NCBI GenBank assembly: GCA_014529385.2
Contig: CM043942.1
Span: 49,045,274 to 49,109,273 of the forward strand
From: Adiantum capillus-veneris
Taxonomy: Eukaryota; Streptophyta; Polypodiopsida; Polypodiales; Pteridaceae
DNA length: 64,000 nucleotides
Direction: 5' to 3'
In this document: in pieces, positions 10,368 through 21,614 of the stretch
Layout of the letters: each line of letters opens with the position of its first letter
Position numbering within the stretch: the stretch's first letter is position 1
Translations under genes and position numbers: made by a program
The notes under the pieces: model-generated
What the model was told of the DNA's origin: nothing
The model's database searches: none
Seen by the model: only the letters and a program-made list of their open reading frames with translations

Positions 10368-10530
10368 CCCGAGTTCCATGGTGGCGCTTAAGAGGATGTT
10401 TTGGTGTTCCTAGAGGAGTTGGAAGTTGCATGCATAAACAAGCACATCGTGGATGAGGGGCAAATGTTGGTGGTTGTCTTTTTTTGGAAGGATGATGCTC
10501 GCTAGTGGTACAGAAGGTATGAAGTTTAAC
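10368..10530 (+). pseudogene. Retrotransposon gag scrap
   Basis: The plus-strand reading is FHGGA, stop, EDVLVFLEELEVAC, then a segment ending KDDAR, stop, WYRRYE. The spacing of FxG, FLEELExAC and DAxxWY resembles the retrotransposon gag domain of plant Ty3/gypsy elements. Two in-frame stops show it is dead. No flanking LTR was identified. Assignment is by motif spacing only. Confidence 0.4.
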
Positions 10531-11040
10531 ACAGAAATGCGAATGGAATTGTGTCAATAGCGCTTTAGGAGGGGTCAAGTGTCACAAACGGGAGCGCATA
10601 CGAATAATCAACAAGCTGAAAATAAATAAACTTTCAACTAAAAGAGATGAGGGAGAAGATCGACACATTATTAGGGACCAAAAAATGGGCTGGTAACCCT
10701 CCCTCGAGAGAATCTTTATTAGGGAGAATCTTTACGAGCACAAAAAATGAAGTGACCCCTCCATTCTAATTCTTAGACTCGATGGTCGATTCCTTGCCAT
10801 GCGGGAAAATCCGAGAGGCAAGCTCTCAATTCCGTCTACACACGGAGTGTGGAACTCTACAAATCGTTCTAGCGACCACTCTACTAGCAGGGGAGTCTTG
10901 AGTGTCTAGAGTTGTTGAGCTTAGTTGTTTCTTCCTCCAAGAGTTCGCAGCTTGCTTGGCTATAGCCAGGGAGGAGGAGAAGTGTCCTCGACGGGGCATT
11001 CTTCCTTACAAATAATATAGGAGCACCACCTTGACAGTCC
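10531..11040. other. No recognisable gene
   Basis: It contains a short local duplication of GAGAATCTTTA-like sequence near 10708-10735 and otherwise only stops. It precedes the old LINE relic. Confidence 0.4.
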
Positions 11041-14000
11041 TTGGTTGGAGGAGCAGATGCAACAGGCTCGATAGGAGATGACTAGCATTGAGGAGTAGCG
11101 GCATGAGTTTGCCTTCCATTGATAGGCATCTCAATGGACCTAGGTGGGTGATAGATTTACAAGGGAGTTCTTTGAGACGCTGGGGCCAATTGACGAGATC
11201 TGACAGGTCAGCTGCTTAAGAGCCTGAGGATATGCGTGCAGTTGTTGTTGACTTCTATCGTTTCTTGTTGTTAGTTGAGCCTCAGTCAGTAGAGTGTCAA
11301 GCTGCATGCAAAGAGCAAATTTGGAGATGCCTAGCCTTGTTACTGAGGAGATGCATCAAACACTAGAGCTTCCTCTCTAGCTAAAGGACCTCCATGAGGC
11401 CCTCATGGGCATTTCCCCGAGGTAGCTGTCTAGGGGAGGATGGTTTGACTCCCAGCTTCTTTTTGGATTATTTGGACTTGCTTGGTTCGGATCTTTAGAG
11501 TGCCTATTAGTACATCTTGCACACTAGAGAGATGCTTGACATCAAGAGTGAGGGATCGATCTATAGTATTCCCAAGGATGGAGGCTTCTTATGATGAGAT
11601 TCGGTAGTGGTGGCGACCCATCACCATTCACAACTCGGCCTACAAAGTTCTAGCAAAGGCTTTGAGTTTGAGGATCCAACCATTTCTTGAGAGTATTATA
11701 CATGGGACCTAGACAGGTTCTGTCAAGGAACATAGTATACTTGACAACATTTTCACCTTTTGGGAGGCATCTGCCCTTGTGCATCTCCAAGTGCACACAG
11801 TCAGGTGCCCTTGGCAGGGGGGAGAGGGGAACGCTTCATGCTCTTACGTTTGGTCATACAGGGTAGTCCTCTAGCCCCCTATCTCTTTCTTTTCTATGCT
11901 AAGCCAATGAGATTTTTTTTGAATTCACAGCAGGTTGGCTTACCTGGTTTAGAGATCCCTATTATAGGGGGGACAAGCTACTTGATGTTGACTTTGCTTT
12001 GACAACTCAACCATGTACTTGGAGTGCCAAGGGGCCAATCTGCATATGTGTGAGCAGGTTCTTGAGGTGTTTTAATGTGCATCAAGAGCACTGATCAGCC
12101 AAAGGAAGACATCGGCTTTTTGATTTGGCAGTGCTCCTACACCTAATTGGTCTCCAAGTGAGGGCTTCCAGTGGATTCCCCTAGGGACTCCAGTACACTA
12201 TCTGGGTTGTCAGGTTGTCTTGGACTTGTCCCCTCAGCAACAAACTACTCCCCTCCTCCTGTCCATGAGGAGGAAACTGCTTCACTGCAGATTGACGCGG
12301 CTTTCTTTGGCAGTCATAATTGTCGTGGTCAACCAGGTGCTGTTGGATACTATGTGGTACATCATGTCTTGTTGGGTCTTCTCAAGCTCCTATATTAGCC
12401 AGCTAGAGAGGCTGATCAGGAAGTTTTTATGGTCACGGCACGACACCTGGATAGCGTGGGCCAAAGTGGCATGGAAGGTCATCACCTTACCATGTTCTCA
12501 GGAGGGGTTGGGGATCATTGTCCCAGCATAGCACAGCAGAGCCCTCCTTGGGAAGTTTGTGGTCAGAGCACTGCTTCCAAGGGAGGAGCTCTGGAAGTAG
12601 ATGGTGAAGCAGCTTGAGTCCCCCATGCGGGCCGCCCTTGGAGCCCTTCCATCAGGTGGATTTCTACAGAGATGCGCAGTGTTGGTTTGAACAAGAGGTT
12701 GGAGGATCGGTTTGTTGTGAGCCTGCTTAGGTCTCGAGAGCAGCTGAGGAGTGGCCTCGAGTAGCATCATCCCACTTTCACGGAGGATCACTTGAGGCAA
12801 CCCCTTATTTGGAACCCCATGGGTAGCACTTAGAGAGGCCACCTGGTTGGTAGTAGGCCTCATGTTTCTTGGTGTCCCATGGTAGAGGGTCTAGCCCGCA
12901 CTCTCAACGACTGGCTACATTTTTTAGGATTGTTCAAGGAGGCTCAGAGCATCCTGCTACGAGGCATGAGGGGGGTGCAGAGCATCAGGATATTACAGAG
13001 GATTTACCAACTGAGTGACTCACCCCTCTAGTGGCAGTAGCTGAGTGAATCACCCCTCTAGTGGCAACAACTGCAAGATGGATGGGGCCCTTCATGGGAC
13101 TAGAGGTTCTCATTGTTGTTTGAGCTTGCTTGGAGTCCGTACCCCACATGTTCTTTGAGATTCATGGAGAGAGTCTTTTTCACAGAGTCTGAGTAGAGGT
13201 GCCACAGTTTGTAGAGTGTTTCTTTCAAAGGATACAAGTTGTGGGTATATGTGGGGGGACCTGTGACATAGATCCAGACATAGTAGATCTTGAGACAAGC
13301 CACTGGCAGCTTTGGACTTGGGAGAGCTGCCCTCTAGCACACGTACAGTGCGACCCTGGAGAGTGGTTCTGGAGGGATCCCTTCTCTTCATCCAATCACC
13401 CTCGGATCTGTTTGACTAGGGAGTCACATCAGCTTGTGGCCATTCTTTGGAGAGTCTGCGACACTGTCTATGGGACTATCCCATGGCACAACAGGGATCC
13501 CTTCTCTTCATCCAATCACCTTGGGATCTGTTCAAATGGGGTGTCACATTAGCTTGTGGCCATCCTTTGGAGAGTCAGCGACACTGTCTATGGAACTATT
13601 CCATGGCACAATAGGTTTGGCTTTGGGTTCTTTGACTGATGCCATCTCTTTCCACAACTCAACAATACACTTGGGGTGTTGTAGCTTGGTCCACTCTCAT
13701 GGGCCGTGCGCTCCATTTTGACTTGGCTTCCACCAATAGGATGACAGTGATCTAGGGGGGTCAACCTACACTGTAGCCTTCCATAGAGCTTATCCTTCGA
13801 GAGTGGTGTGTTGGGAGCTCCTTTGTACCCTGGCACTCTGATTTATTTGGCGGGCCCATTGCTTTTGCATCTTCCAGGCATGCCCTGTCCCACCAATAGA
13901 GATTGTTCGTGACTTTTGGTTGGAGCTAATTCACACTCTGAGGGGTAGGTTTGAGAGACTTTAGGGCAGGTCCGACCACATGCGGGAGCGCAAAGAGGCT

Positions 14001-14250
14001 TTCCTACGACTCTGGCACACAGGGCCCTTCTTCACCATGGTTCAGGGTGTGCCTAGATGGCACTACCGGCCACCAGTGTGGCTTTTTCCGCCTCCCATTT
14101 TGCGATTTACCCCTCATTGTATATATTTTGTTTGCTCACTCTGGGAGTCTCCCCATGCTTATGATGTAGCCCTTTAGTAGAGGTGGTTTGTAGCCATATG
14201 GGCAGTTTTATTAACAAATAGAAGGATCTTTTTCTCGAGGGGAAAAAAAA
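11040..14250 (+). pseudogene. Old LINE (non-LTR retrotransposon) ORF2 relic
   Basis: Fragments in shifting plus-strand frames match the LINE reverse transcriptase order. First comes a pre-RT segment (GEDGLTPSFFLDYLDLLG at about 11430-11495). Then comes WRPITIHNSAYKVLAKAL with a following TGSVKEHSILDNIFTFWEA stretch (about 11610-11770), and then VIQGSPLAPYLFLFYAKPM (about 11853-11910). The C-terminal part near 13900-14100 has a zinc-knuckle-region-like stretch ending MRERKEAFLRLWH. Stops and frameshifts occur about every 50-100 codons and the catalytic (Y/F)xDD is not recoverable. A short A-run at 14241-14249 may be the 3' tail. It is a different LINE family from the one at 34.4-40.4 kb and clearly much older. 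Confidence 0.7.
13374..13613 (+). repeat. 120-bp tandem duplication inside the LINE relic
   Basis: Units at 13374-13493 and 13494-13613 both begin GGGATCCCTTCTCTTCATCC and share most bases. The duplication happened after or during decay of the LINE, since it breaks the reading frame. Confidence 0.8.
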
Positions 14251-14572
14251 AGATATCCTTTCTAATTGAAAGATGATAGTAGTCTTAGATTGTGGCAGTT
14301 TTTACCTCTTTACCCACACACTCTTAGTTTTCAATACTTCTTGCGTGTGATTTCAGTTGGTGACACCCATTGTATATACTCTTTCTCATTTTGCTTCTTT
14401 CTACTTTTCTACAGCTTCTTGGATCTTAAAATACATCCTAGCATTTATGGCTAGAGGCTCTTTACTCACACACTCTTAGTTTTCAATACTTCTTGTGTGT
14501 GATTTCAGTTGGTGACAACTGAAATCACAACCATTGTATATACTCTTCCCCCCCCCCCCCCCCCCCCCCCTC
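14251..14572. other. Spacer ending in a poly-C tract
   Basis: It contains a duplicated stretch beginning ACTCTTAGTTTTCAATACTTCTT-like sequence (near 14318 and 14474) and ends in a run of about 23 C at 14548-14570. No gene is visible. Confidence 0.5.
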
Positions 14573-14581
14573 TCAAAAAAA

Positions 14582-14945
14582 GAGAATATTACCAAAATAC
14601 CTCTTATTTGTGGAAATTCCCAAAATACCCCTTAATTTTAAAAAATTCCCAGAAAACCGCAATATTTTCTCATACATTCCCAAAATGCCTTTCAAAGTTT
14701 TCAAAATTCCTAAAATACTTGATTAAATATCCTCGCTTTATTATTTTTAGACATAATTGCTTTTTTTTTTTGAAAAATTACATGCTAAGTACTCAAAAAT
14801 GGATCTCAATCATAAAAAAGGAATAAAGTTTAGACAATCTTGAACAATTCAACCAAAATAGATGAAAAGGCATATCGAGAATTTTTAAAATTTGAGGGCT
14901 ATTTGGGAATTTCTACAAATAAAAGGGGTATTTTGGTCATGCTGT
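14582..14945. mobile_element. Long-TIR MITE, family copy 1
   Basis: The left end, ATTACCAAAATACCTCTTAT and onward, is inverted at the right end near 14880-14943, where the plus strand ends in GGGGTATTTTGGTCATG. The arms are about 55-60 bp and imperfect. The interior (about 14770-14870) is the reverse complement of the interior of the element at 19041-19640, so both belong to one family in opposite orientations. There is no coding capacity. Long AT-rich inverted repeats suggest a Mutator-like origin, which is inference. Confidence 0.65.
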
Positions 14946-14949
14946 GCTT

Positions 14950-15000
14950 AATACAATTCACTCAGAAATAGTGAGTTTTGCAACAAAAAAAAAAAGTTAG
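14950..15000 (+). mobile_element. LINE 3'-end scrap with A tail
   Basis: ATACAATTCACTCAGAAAT, then GTGAGTTTTGCAAC and an A-run, resembles the 3' terminus of the LINE that ends at 40437. It is probably a very short 5'-truncated LINE copy. It abuts the MITE at 14582-14945. Confidence 0.45.
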
Positions 15001-15107
15001 TGGGGCTAATTTTGAATGAAAAGTTTTAATGGGAGTGCTGAAAGATAAGTGGAAAAAACAGGAGAAGAAGAAGAGGGAGGGCGGGGCGGGGGATGATTAA
15101 GACCACC

Positions 15108-15190
15108 CTACACACCATTGTAGGCTTGTAGTCTAGTGGTTTGGACATTCAACGTGATGGGCTCAAATGTGAGTAATGAAAAGTGATATA
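15108..15190 (+). other. tRNA-like stretch, weak SINE candidate
   Basis: TAGTCTAGTGGTTTGGACAT followed 25 bases later by GGGCTCAAATGTGAG looks like Pol III boxes A and B. No target duplication or A tail was found, so support is weak. Confidence 0.25.
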
Positions 15191-15270
15191 AGAAGTGGTT
15201 TTGTTGTGGTCTTTGAAATAGAGAGTGGGTGAAGATTTTGAGCATCTTGTGAAGATTCCACATAATGGAA

Positions 15271-16290
15271 TTAGAGGAGATTGAGTAGGTGATGAGAGTA
15301 GGAAGCAGTGGGTGTGGGAGTAGGAAGGTCGCTGAAGTTAAGAGGGGGTGCCTCCTCCGCATGCTTACTCACACCCGCAAGAAAGCTTTTGGCTTCTATC
15401 CCTAAGCTTTGTGTTGCTCCTTTTGAAGGCTTGCTAACACCTGCAAGAAAGCTGTCTGCTTGAATGCCTAATAAAGCTCTTTCAACCTCATCAGATGGGG
15501 TGAGACCTTGGGGAATCATCCGATCTCGCATGGACTGAGCCTCCTCACGATCCTTGCCATCCTACAGTAAAACAATCATTAGCTCATAAGCTGAAGCATC
15601 AATCTCAACCTCCTCAGTGAGAAGAGCCTTCGCCTTATCAACGAAACCTGCTCTAGCATCCACTGAAAAAAGACTAGCGTAAGCTTTGCAATCTTGAACA
15701 TCGACTTTCTCTTTGAGGTTCTTGAAAAGAGTTTCTGCCTCCTCAACCAAGCCCAGCTTTCCAAACCATCCAATTAGCGTCATCAGAGTCTCCACCCCGG
15801 GCCTTATAGCCATGCTTTCTAGCTTTAACAGCACGTCTACCGCCCTTTGAAACTGATTTTTTCTTCTCGAAGGCAGCAAAATAAGCATGCTGACTGACTC
15901 ATCTGGAGGAGCAAATCCTGAATTCATCATATGTTCCATTTTGAGGACAGCAGATGGTAGCAAGTTTGAGTGAATATAAAGATTCATAAGAGCTAAGTTT
16001 CTCCCTCTTCAAGATTCCCAGTTTCAGAGTAAAACTCAATCATTTTATTGCATGCACCAAGATTAGGCATGTAACCCATTGAACGTATTCCATCGAACAT
16101 CTCTCTAGCTTCATCATGCCTCTTCAGTTTGCAGTTCATATCAAGCAACAAAGTGCATGCTACAAAATCAGGGGGAAGCCCTTGTCATCCAAAGTACTCG
16201 TCAACCTGTCTACATCATCATAACGTTCTAAGTTCATGTATTTTACTAGAATTCTTTGCAGATCCTGGCTTCGAACTTCAAAAGTGTCCT
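15271..16290 (-). pseudogene. PPR-protein gene, C-terminal part, disrupted
   Basis: The minus strand encodes degenerate pentatricopeptide repeats. Recognisable units include a repeat around 16060-16200 (GIRSMGYMPNLGACNKMIEFY), one at 15700-15850 (LESMAIRPGVETLMTLIGWF, then LGLVEEAETLFKNLKEK), and CKAYASLFSVDARAGFVDKA at about 15610-15690. The tail carries repeated FLAGVSK units. PPR proteins bind organellar RNA. Defects are a TAG at about 15560, where the paralogue at 40.8 kb has a Leu codon, a stop/frame change near 15990, and a further frame change near 16180. A CT tract at 16334 and an unrelated stretch replace the N-terminal part. It was probably carried here as a gene fragment. Confidence 0.75.
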
Positions 16291-16330
16291 AAAAAAGGTG
16301 CAAACTCAAAAATATGCATTTATAATGGAC

Positions 16331-16333
<3 letters not shown>

Positions 16334-16384
<51 letters not shown>
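16334..16384. repeat. (CT)n microsatellite
   Basis: An uninterrupted CT tract of about 51 bases, at the point where homology of the PPR fragment ends. Confidence 0.95.
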
Positions 16385-16386
<2 letters not shown>

Positions 16387-16750
16387 CACGGAGGAGATTG
16401 ATGAGATCCACTAGCAACCAATGATGGATCTCCTATGATTTAGCTCTTTTGAGGATTGTACACCCTGCTCATCATCTTGTATCATCCTTTGTTTCAGCTC
16501 TCACCCACTATATTCCCACACGCACACCCACATTGTGTTGTATTAGCCCCCCAGTCACTACTTTCACCCCCCTAATCATATCCTACATAGTTCCAGCTAG
16601 CTGCTTCGTTGACAAGTAGCAGTTAAGATTTAAGTTTTTCACTTCATTTTATTTTTGTACCAGACATTGTATTAGATTCACCAAGATTGTATTGGTGTGA
16701 TCTCATAGGTCATTTTGGCCTTTTGAAGACGTTTAATATAACATTTCATT

Positions 16751-16753
<3 letters not shown>

Positions 16754-16797
<44 letters not shown>
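16754..16797. repeat. (CT)n microsatellite
   Basis: An uninterrupted CT tract of about 44 bases. Confidence 0.95.
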
Positions 16798-16801
<4 letters not shown>

Positions 16802-16877
16802 AGGCACGCACAGTCGCGAGCAGAGTAGAGTAATGCTACCAGGGCAGGCGCGAATAGAGCAGAGGAGGCACAACAAG

Positions 16878-16938
16878 ACATCCTACGTGTAGGTGATTGT
16901 ACATCCTACGCGTAGTTGAGAAGACATCCTACGCGTAG
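16878..16938. repeat. Three copies of ACATCCTACGCGTAG
   Basis: Copies lie at 16878-16892 (with GTG for GCG), 16901-16915 and 16924-16938, a spacing of 23 bases. Each contains the 10-bp palindrome CTACGCGTAG or a one-base variant. It resembles an array of binding sites for a dimeric factor, but no function is known. Confidence 0.75.
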
Positions 16939-17100
16939 TGGATTTTTCTTTTGAGATGAAGCACCTTAGCGTGAAAAAGTCCACAAAGAAACAATAAAAG
17001 CACCTTTTTCAGCACATAACCCTCTTTGCCAAAAGCAGCCTTCAAACCACCCACTAAGAATTAAAATAACTAATTAATATTGAAAAATTACAATCTCAGG

Positions 17101-17365
17101 GAGGGCACGTCGACGTGCCCTCACTCAAGGATGAAATAGGGAAAGAGAAATTCAACTCATTGGAGGACACCTCAACGTTTCCTCTGAGAAATTTTGATAT
17201 TTTCCTTTCCATATTTCATCATTGGATGAGGGCACGTCGATGTGCCCTCCCTGAGATTGGACTTTCCAATTGTAAATTTATTGTTTGGAGGAGGGCATGT
17301 CGACATGCCCTCCCTGAGATTGCTGTTAATTTATTGCTTGGAAGAGGGAACATCGACGTGCCTTC
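17101..17365. repeat. Array of 22-bp palindromes in tandem units
   Basis: Palindromes built on GAGGGCACGTC plus its reverse complement occur at 17101-17122 (perfect), 17228-17249 (one mismatch), 17291-17312 (perfect, with CATG for CACG/CGTG) and 17344-17365 (degraded). Most are followed by CCTGAGATTG. Spacing between the last three is 63 and 53 bases, within tandem units whose spacer reads GACTTTCCAATTGTAAATTT. Two palindromes are perfect with compensating changes in both arms, so the symmetry itself seems to be kept. Confidence 0.8.
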
Positions 17366-18262
17366 CTTGAGATTCCAATTAGCCTTGGTGAAATTCAAGA
17401 TTGCAATCATGCCTATCTCTTTTGAACGGCCAAATTCTGCTCATCAGAATCTCATGTCATATTAATGGCTCACAAACACAGCAACAAGGTTGCGTGGTAC
17501 CTTTGCTAGGCGCATATTATTGTCATCACCATTTACGCTCACACCATCACCTCTGAATGTAATGAAGCATGTGACATATGGCATTGTTATCAACACCATG
17601 GGATTTGTCATGTAGGCAAAATTTGGATTTGCCCCAGATAATTGTATGTCTGTCACAACATCAATGTTGGTACAACACCAATAAAACTTATGCTTAACAC
17701 CACCCTCACAGGGTTGCCCCTCACACCTTGGAGGGGGGGGGGAGGACCGGCTATGGCGAAAATAACTAGGATTTTTGACCACACACACACACACACACAC
17801 ACAACACACACACAGATCAATTATCCACGAAGGTCAGATATGACCTATGGGACTGGAAACAAAACATTACAGAGAGTTCTTCAGTGAGGGGGTTGTGAGA
17901 TACATCTCAGTTAAGGACTGAGTGTCCGACAAGGGGTAAATAAAAGGAAGATAAGTTGAACAAAACCTATGAACAAGGGGAACCCCCCCCCCCCCCGAAA
18001 GAACAAAGTGCCGCGCAGAAAAAGACAAACCTCAACAAAGATGATGCATTGTGTGCAGCCAACAAGGCCAGCACTCAACTGCAAACCAATGAAATATTTT
18101 CATGAGTCATTAGTGATTTACCTCTTTACCACCAGCTCCTGTGAGCCGAGGCTGGAAGACAAATCTTGCTTCTCTCGACTTCCTCCGCACCGTCTGAACC
18201 CGACCATAGCATCTCTCATTAAAAGCACAAAGAGGCGCATGATTGAATAGGAAGGTGAGCAT
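17158..18262. repeat. 1.1-kb duplicated segment, copy 1
   Basis: Homologous to 49461-50582 in the same orientation. It includes part of the palindrome array, an AATGTAATGAATCATGTG-like stretch, a microsatellite (CA here, GA in copy 2), a C-run at 17987-17997, and a shared 3' stretch ending GATTGAATAGGA. Homology begins near CATTGGA at 17158 and ends near 18262. No open reading frame is shared in full, so this is probably a non-autonomous element family of unknown type. Confidence 0.75.
17780..17814. repeat. (CA)n microsatellite
   Basis: A CA tract with one interruption. The same position in the paralogous segment at 50085-50131 is a GA tract. Confidence 0.9.
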
Positions 18263-19040
18263 AGAGGGGACGCCCTGCATCGCCTGGAAGAGGGGACGCC
18301 CTGCAGCGCATATGGAAGGCGTGCCGAAATGGAGGGCCATTGCAGCAGGCTGCGCAATTTCGTCCTGGGACCTGCTATCGGGCTGCTGCGCCTTACAAGG
18401 CTGATGGAAATTGAGGCATTGAATGCCATGGGATTTCTTTTCCACAAGCGCAGCGAGTTCACTGCCCACGTTGTACTTCAGTGATGGGAGTTCAATTTTT
18501 CACAAATTAAGACAATTATATCTAAAGGTATCCCACTAGCTTTTAAAGAGTATGCAACAACTTTGAACACGTAGCAATCAAGGAAGTACACGTCAAGAAA
18601 TGGTGTGAGCCAAGAATGTGAACACTTTGAGCCTTCCATATAATCCATAATGTGATGTAGCAAATCGCAATTAAACCTGCATCCCTTGGATGTAGATTGA
18701 AGTTATGCATAGTGTGTGGAAGCATATCAAGAGTGCATCGTTCGTAGCCCAAAGGTGTGAGCATGAAGATCGAATCTATAAGAATGCCCTAAAATAGAGT
18801 ATAATACCCTAGAAATTGTAATAGCCGTGCAACCACCCCCAACATCATAAACCCGTCATGAATCTCAACTTTGATAAACAACATATTGCTTGCCAAAACC
18901 AGTTGTGCATATGGGCATAACCAAAAGCAATGGCCTAGGGACTCCTCATATTGTGTAATATATTGTTGACATGCTGGGTCATGACCAACATGTGCAGCTC
19001 AGGTGTCGATAGGGAGACCTGCAAGATATTAAAGATTAGG
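18263..19040. other. No recognisable gene
   Basis: It contains a short duplication of GGGGACGCCCTGCA near 18274 and 18295. A minus-strand open frame runs across 18110-18469, but it overlaps the duplicated non-coding repeat and has no domain, so I do not call it a gene. Confidence 0.4.
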
Positions 19041-19640
19041 GAAAATTACCAAAATACCCCTCTAATTTGTGGAAATTCCCAAAATACCCTTGTTTCTATT
19101 TTGGTTGAATAGTTCAAAATTTTCTAATCCTTATTCCTTTTTTACAATTGACATCCGTTTGTTAGTGCTTAACATGTAATTTTTCACAAATTACCTGCAA
19201 GATATTAATGATTAGGAAAAATTACCAAAATACCCTCTAATTTCCGGAAATTCCCAAAATACCCTTGTTTCTATTTTGGTTGAATAGTTCAAAATTTTCT
19301 AATCTTTATTCCTTTTTGACAATTGACATCCGTTTGTTAGTGCTTAACATGTAATTTTTCACAAATTACCTTGCAAAAAAAGACAATTATATCTAAAAAT
19401 AATGAAGCATTTCATCTCCAAAGCCTACGTAACGAAGTCAAATTCTAGTTTTAGCATCTTGTATTGATACACAATAAGTCTTCTTATAAAAAGCTAGAAA
19501 TGTTTTTATCTTTGGAGAAATTCAATCTGACGACCAGGGGTATTTTGGAAAATTTGAAGGGCATTTTGGGAATTTATAACCAAATATTGGGGGTATTTTG
19601 GGAATTTTCACAAATTAGAGGGGTATTTTGGTAATTTTTC
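19041..19640. mobile_element. Long-TIR MITE, family copy 2, with internal duplication
   Basis: The left end (GAAAATTACCAAAATACCCC and onward, 19041-19090) is matched in reverse complement by the right end at about 19588-19640, giving arms of roughly 50 bp that are nearly identical. A second inner pair is present near 19530-19560. The left third is tandemly duplicated: about 19019-19191 and 19194-19371 share around 170 bp, including flanking ACCTGCAAGATATTAA. No ORF is present. The family also occurs at 14582-14945 in inverted orientation. Confidence 0.7.
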
Positions 19641-20289
19641 ATAATAATTAGCTTATGAGAGTCAAGGTTTAATTTTCCCAAGGGCCAAGACAATTGGACC
19701 AATGCCCACGTATACATTTGAATATGTCTTACAACTTAATTTTATTAAAAAAAAACGCAGAATCATAGGGGATGCCTTGAGGGAAAAGGGAGGGCGTCCC
19801 CCCCTCCCCCCCACACACACCTGCAAGAGGACGCGTAAGCCCTCTCAATCTTTCCCTTTTTGTCCATGCTACTCGTGCTTTCTCTCTGTCTGTCCATGCC
19901 AAAATTTGAAAAAATTGCTTCATTGTATAGTGCATGGAGAGACTTCTGCTATTTTTGACGAAAAGTGGTAGGTCCCCGCATTATTTCATTGAGATGCTTT
20001 CATGAGAGGGCATGTGAGAGCCGTCCCACAGGTCGAGGGCTTGCAGCGTATAGTGATCTACCTCCTATGCATTGCATGCGCCCAGTGGGACGCAACTCTA
20101 ACAATGTCATTCTAAATGGAAGTATAGGTGACATAAAGTGCTTGGAATGACAAATCAAAATTTGCCATGCCTTTAGGAATGCCATGAATGTGATATGATT
20201 ATCCATAGAAAATACAAGGTGGTTGTCCAATCTTATCAGTGGTGGAGAGGATGCATAGCCTTACAAGGCATTACATGCCATGACCTTTC
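19641..20289. other. No recognisable gene
   Basis: It contains an A-run at 19748-19755 and a C-rich patch at 19797-19812. Short open frames on both strands lack recognisable domains. Confidence 0.4.
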
Positions 20290-20440
20290 TTTTCCACGAT
20301 GCCATGACCTTGACTTTGCCAAGAGGAAATTCCTTTGCTTCAATTTGCCAAGAGGAAATTTGAAAAGCGTGCTCTTTCAGCCTACAATAAACAAATGTGC
20401 TATGGCAAACGTGCTCTTTCAGCCTACAATAAACAAATGC
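20290..20440 (+). repeat. Local direct repeats
   Basis: The unit CGTGCTCTTTCAGCCTACAA and its extension occurs at about 20368-20397 and again at 20409-20438, and TTTGCCAAGAGGAAATT occurs at about 20316 and 20344. Confidence 0.8.
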
Positions 20441-21000
20441 CTTTGTTGAAGTTGAATTGAATGTCACTTTTGAAGACCTCTTGTGAAATTCTATAAAAGC
20501 AGGCATTGTTGTGCCTTTGTGTATCTGAAGAACTGTGCGAAAATACTTTGTGCTAAAATTACTTTGCTTGGCAATGGCTTCCAAATAGTGGGAGATTTTT
20601 TGCTCCTGAAGGTCGAGAATGGTACGTAAGCAGTGGAGATTTTGATGGTGCTGATAGCATGGATTTTGAAGGCGGTGAGACCTATTGAAGATTTTTGTCT
20701 TGTTCTACTTACTTTTTTCTTGGCCAAACTCTTTAAGAATTTGTATCATCGAATCTATTGTTGATCGGCATTATGAATGTGTTACTCATTGTGAGATTGT
20801 TCGATATTATTGTCTAATCATGCTTACTTTGATTATTGTTATGGAAATGTGATGGTTGCTTCGCTGATTCTCTTCTTGTCGTCTTGTTTTGTTATTGAGT
20901 GCTTGTGTAGTCTTGGTTTTTTGCTCGCGTTCCACCAAGCCGTTCTTGGTTTTTTAAAATCTAGCTTTCATAACCCTCGACATGTTTAAGCGATGAGCAC
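20441..21000. other. No recognisable gene
   Basis: T-rich sequence without recognisable coding or repeat structure. Confidence 0.35.
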
Positions 21001-21478
21001 ACACACCTAGGATTTCTTTCACATCGTCGCATTGTGCCTTCTCTCCATGAACATAGGCTTACACGGCTACAATCCTTCTTCTATATGGTTCAAAGGTCGA
21101 AATGGCTTGATCATTTCATATGCATGTGCTGTACGACACACCTAAGATTTCTTTCGCGTCCCCGCATTGTGGCTTTTCTCCACGAATATAGGCTTGCACG
21201 ACTACAATCCTTCTAATATGTAGTTCAAAGATCAATGTTCTAGGTCATATTTGCGGATACATACAAGCGTTTCTTAAGTTTGCTAGCTTTTAAGAAACCA
21301 ATTGGTAGGACACTCTTGAGTAATCATACTTGGTCAACATGCTCTCCTTTCAATAGGCCATCTATCGTGTATACAAGCGTTTCTTAAGTTTGCTATCTTT
21401 TAAGAAGCCAATTGGTAGGCCAGTCTTGAGTAATCATACTTGGTCAACATGCTCTCTTTTCAATAGGCCATCTATGGA
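21001..21478 (+). repeat. Two successive tandem duplications
   Basis: A unit of about 135 bp starting CACACCTAGGATTTCTTTC at 21002 recurs from about 21136. A second unit of 110 bp starting ATACAAGCGTTTCTTAAG occurs at 21261-21370 and 21371-21475, with only a few differences. Confidence 0.8.
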
Positions 21479-21578
21479 CTTGTGGTCATCATATTTTGTG
21501 TTAAACTTCCTTTCATCATAACTAAGCTACTTATGTAATATATGAGGATAAGAATTATTATCTTGTCTTGTGTCATGT

Positions 21579-21583
<5 letters not shown>

Positions 21584-21612
<29 letters not shown>
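21584..21612. repeat. (CT)n microsatellite
   Basis: An uninterrupted CT tract of 29 bases about 250 bases upstream of Helentron-like element A. Confidence 0.95.

Positions 21613-21614
<2 letters not shown>

Noticed and set aside
15108..15190. tRNA gene
   Set aside because: Box-like sequences are present but no cloverleaf can be folded. Listed only as a weak SINE candidate.
17101..17365. CRISPR-like spacing of palindromic repeats
   Set aside because: The spacers are similar to each other rather than unique, there are only four units, and the context is a plant-type nuclear genome.
18110..18469. Minus-strand ORF of about 120 codons as a real gene
   Set aside because: Half of it lies in the duplicated non-coding segment, another frame is equally open, and no domain is visible.
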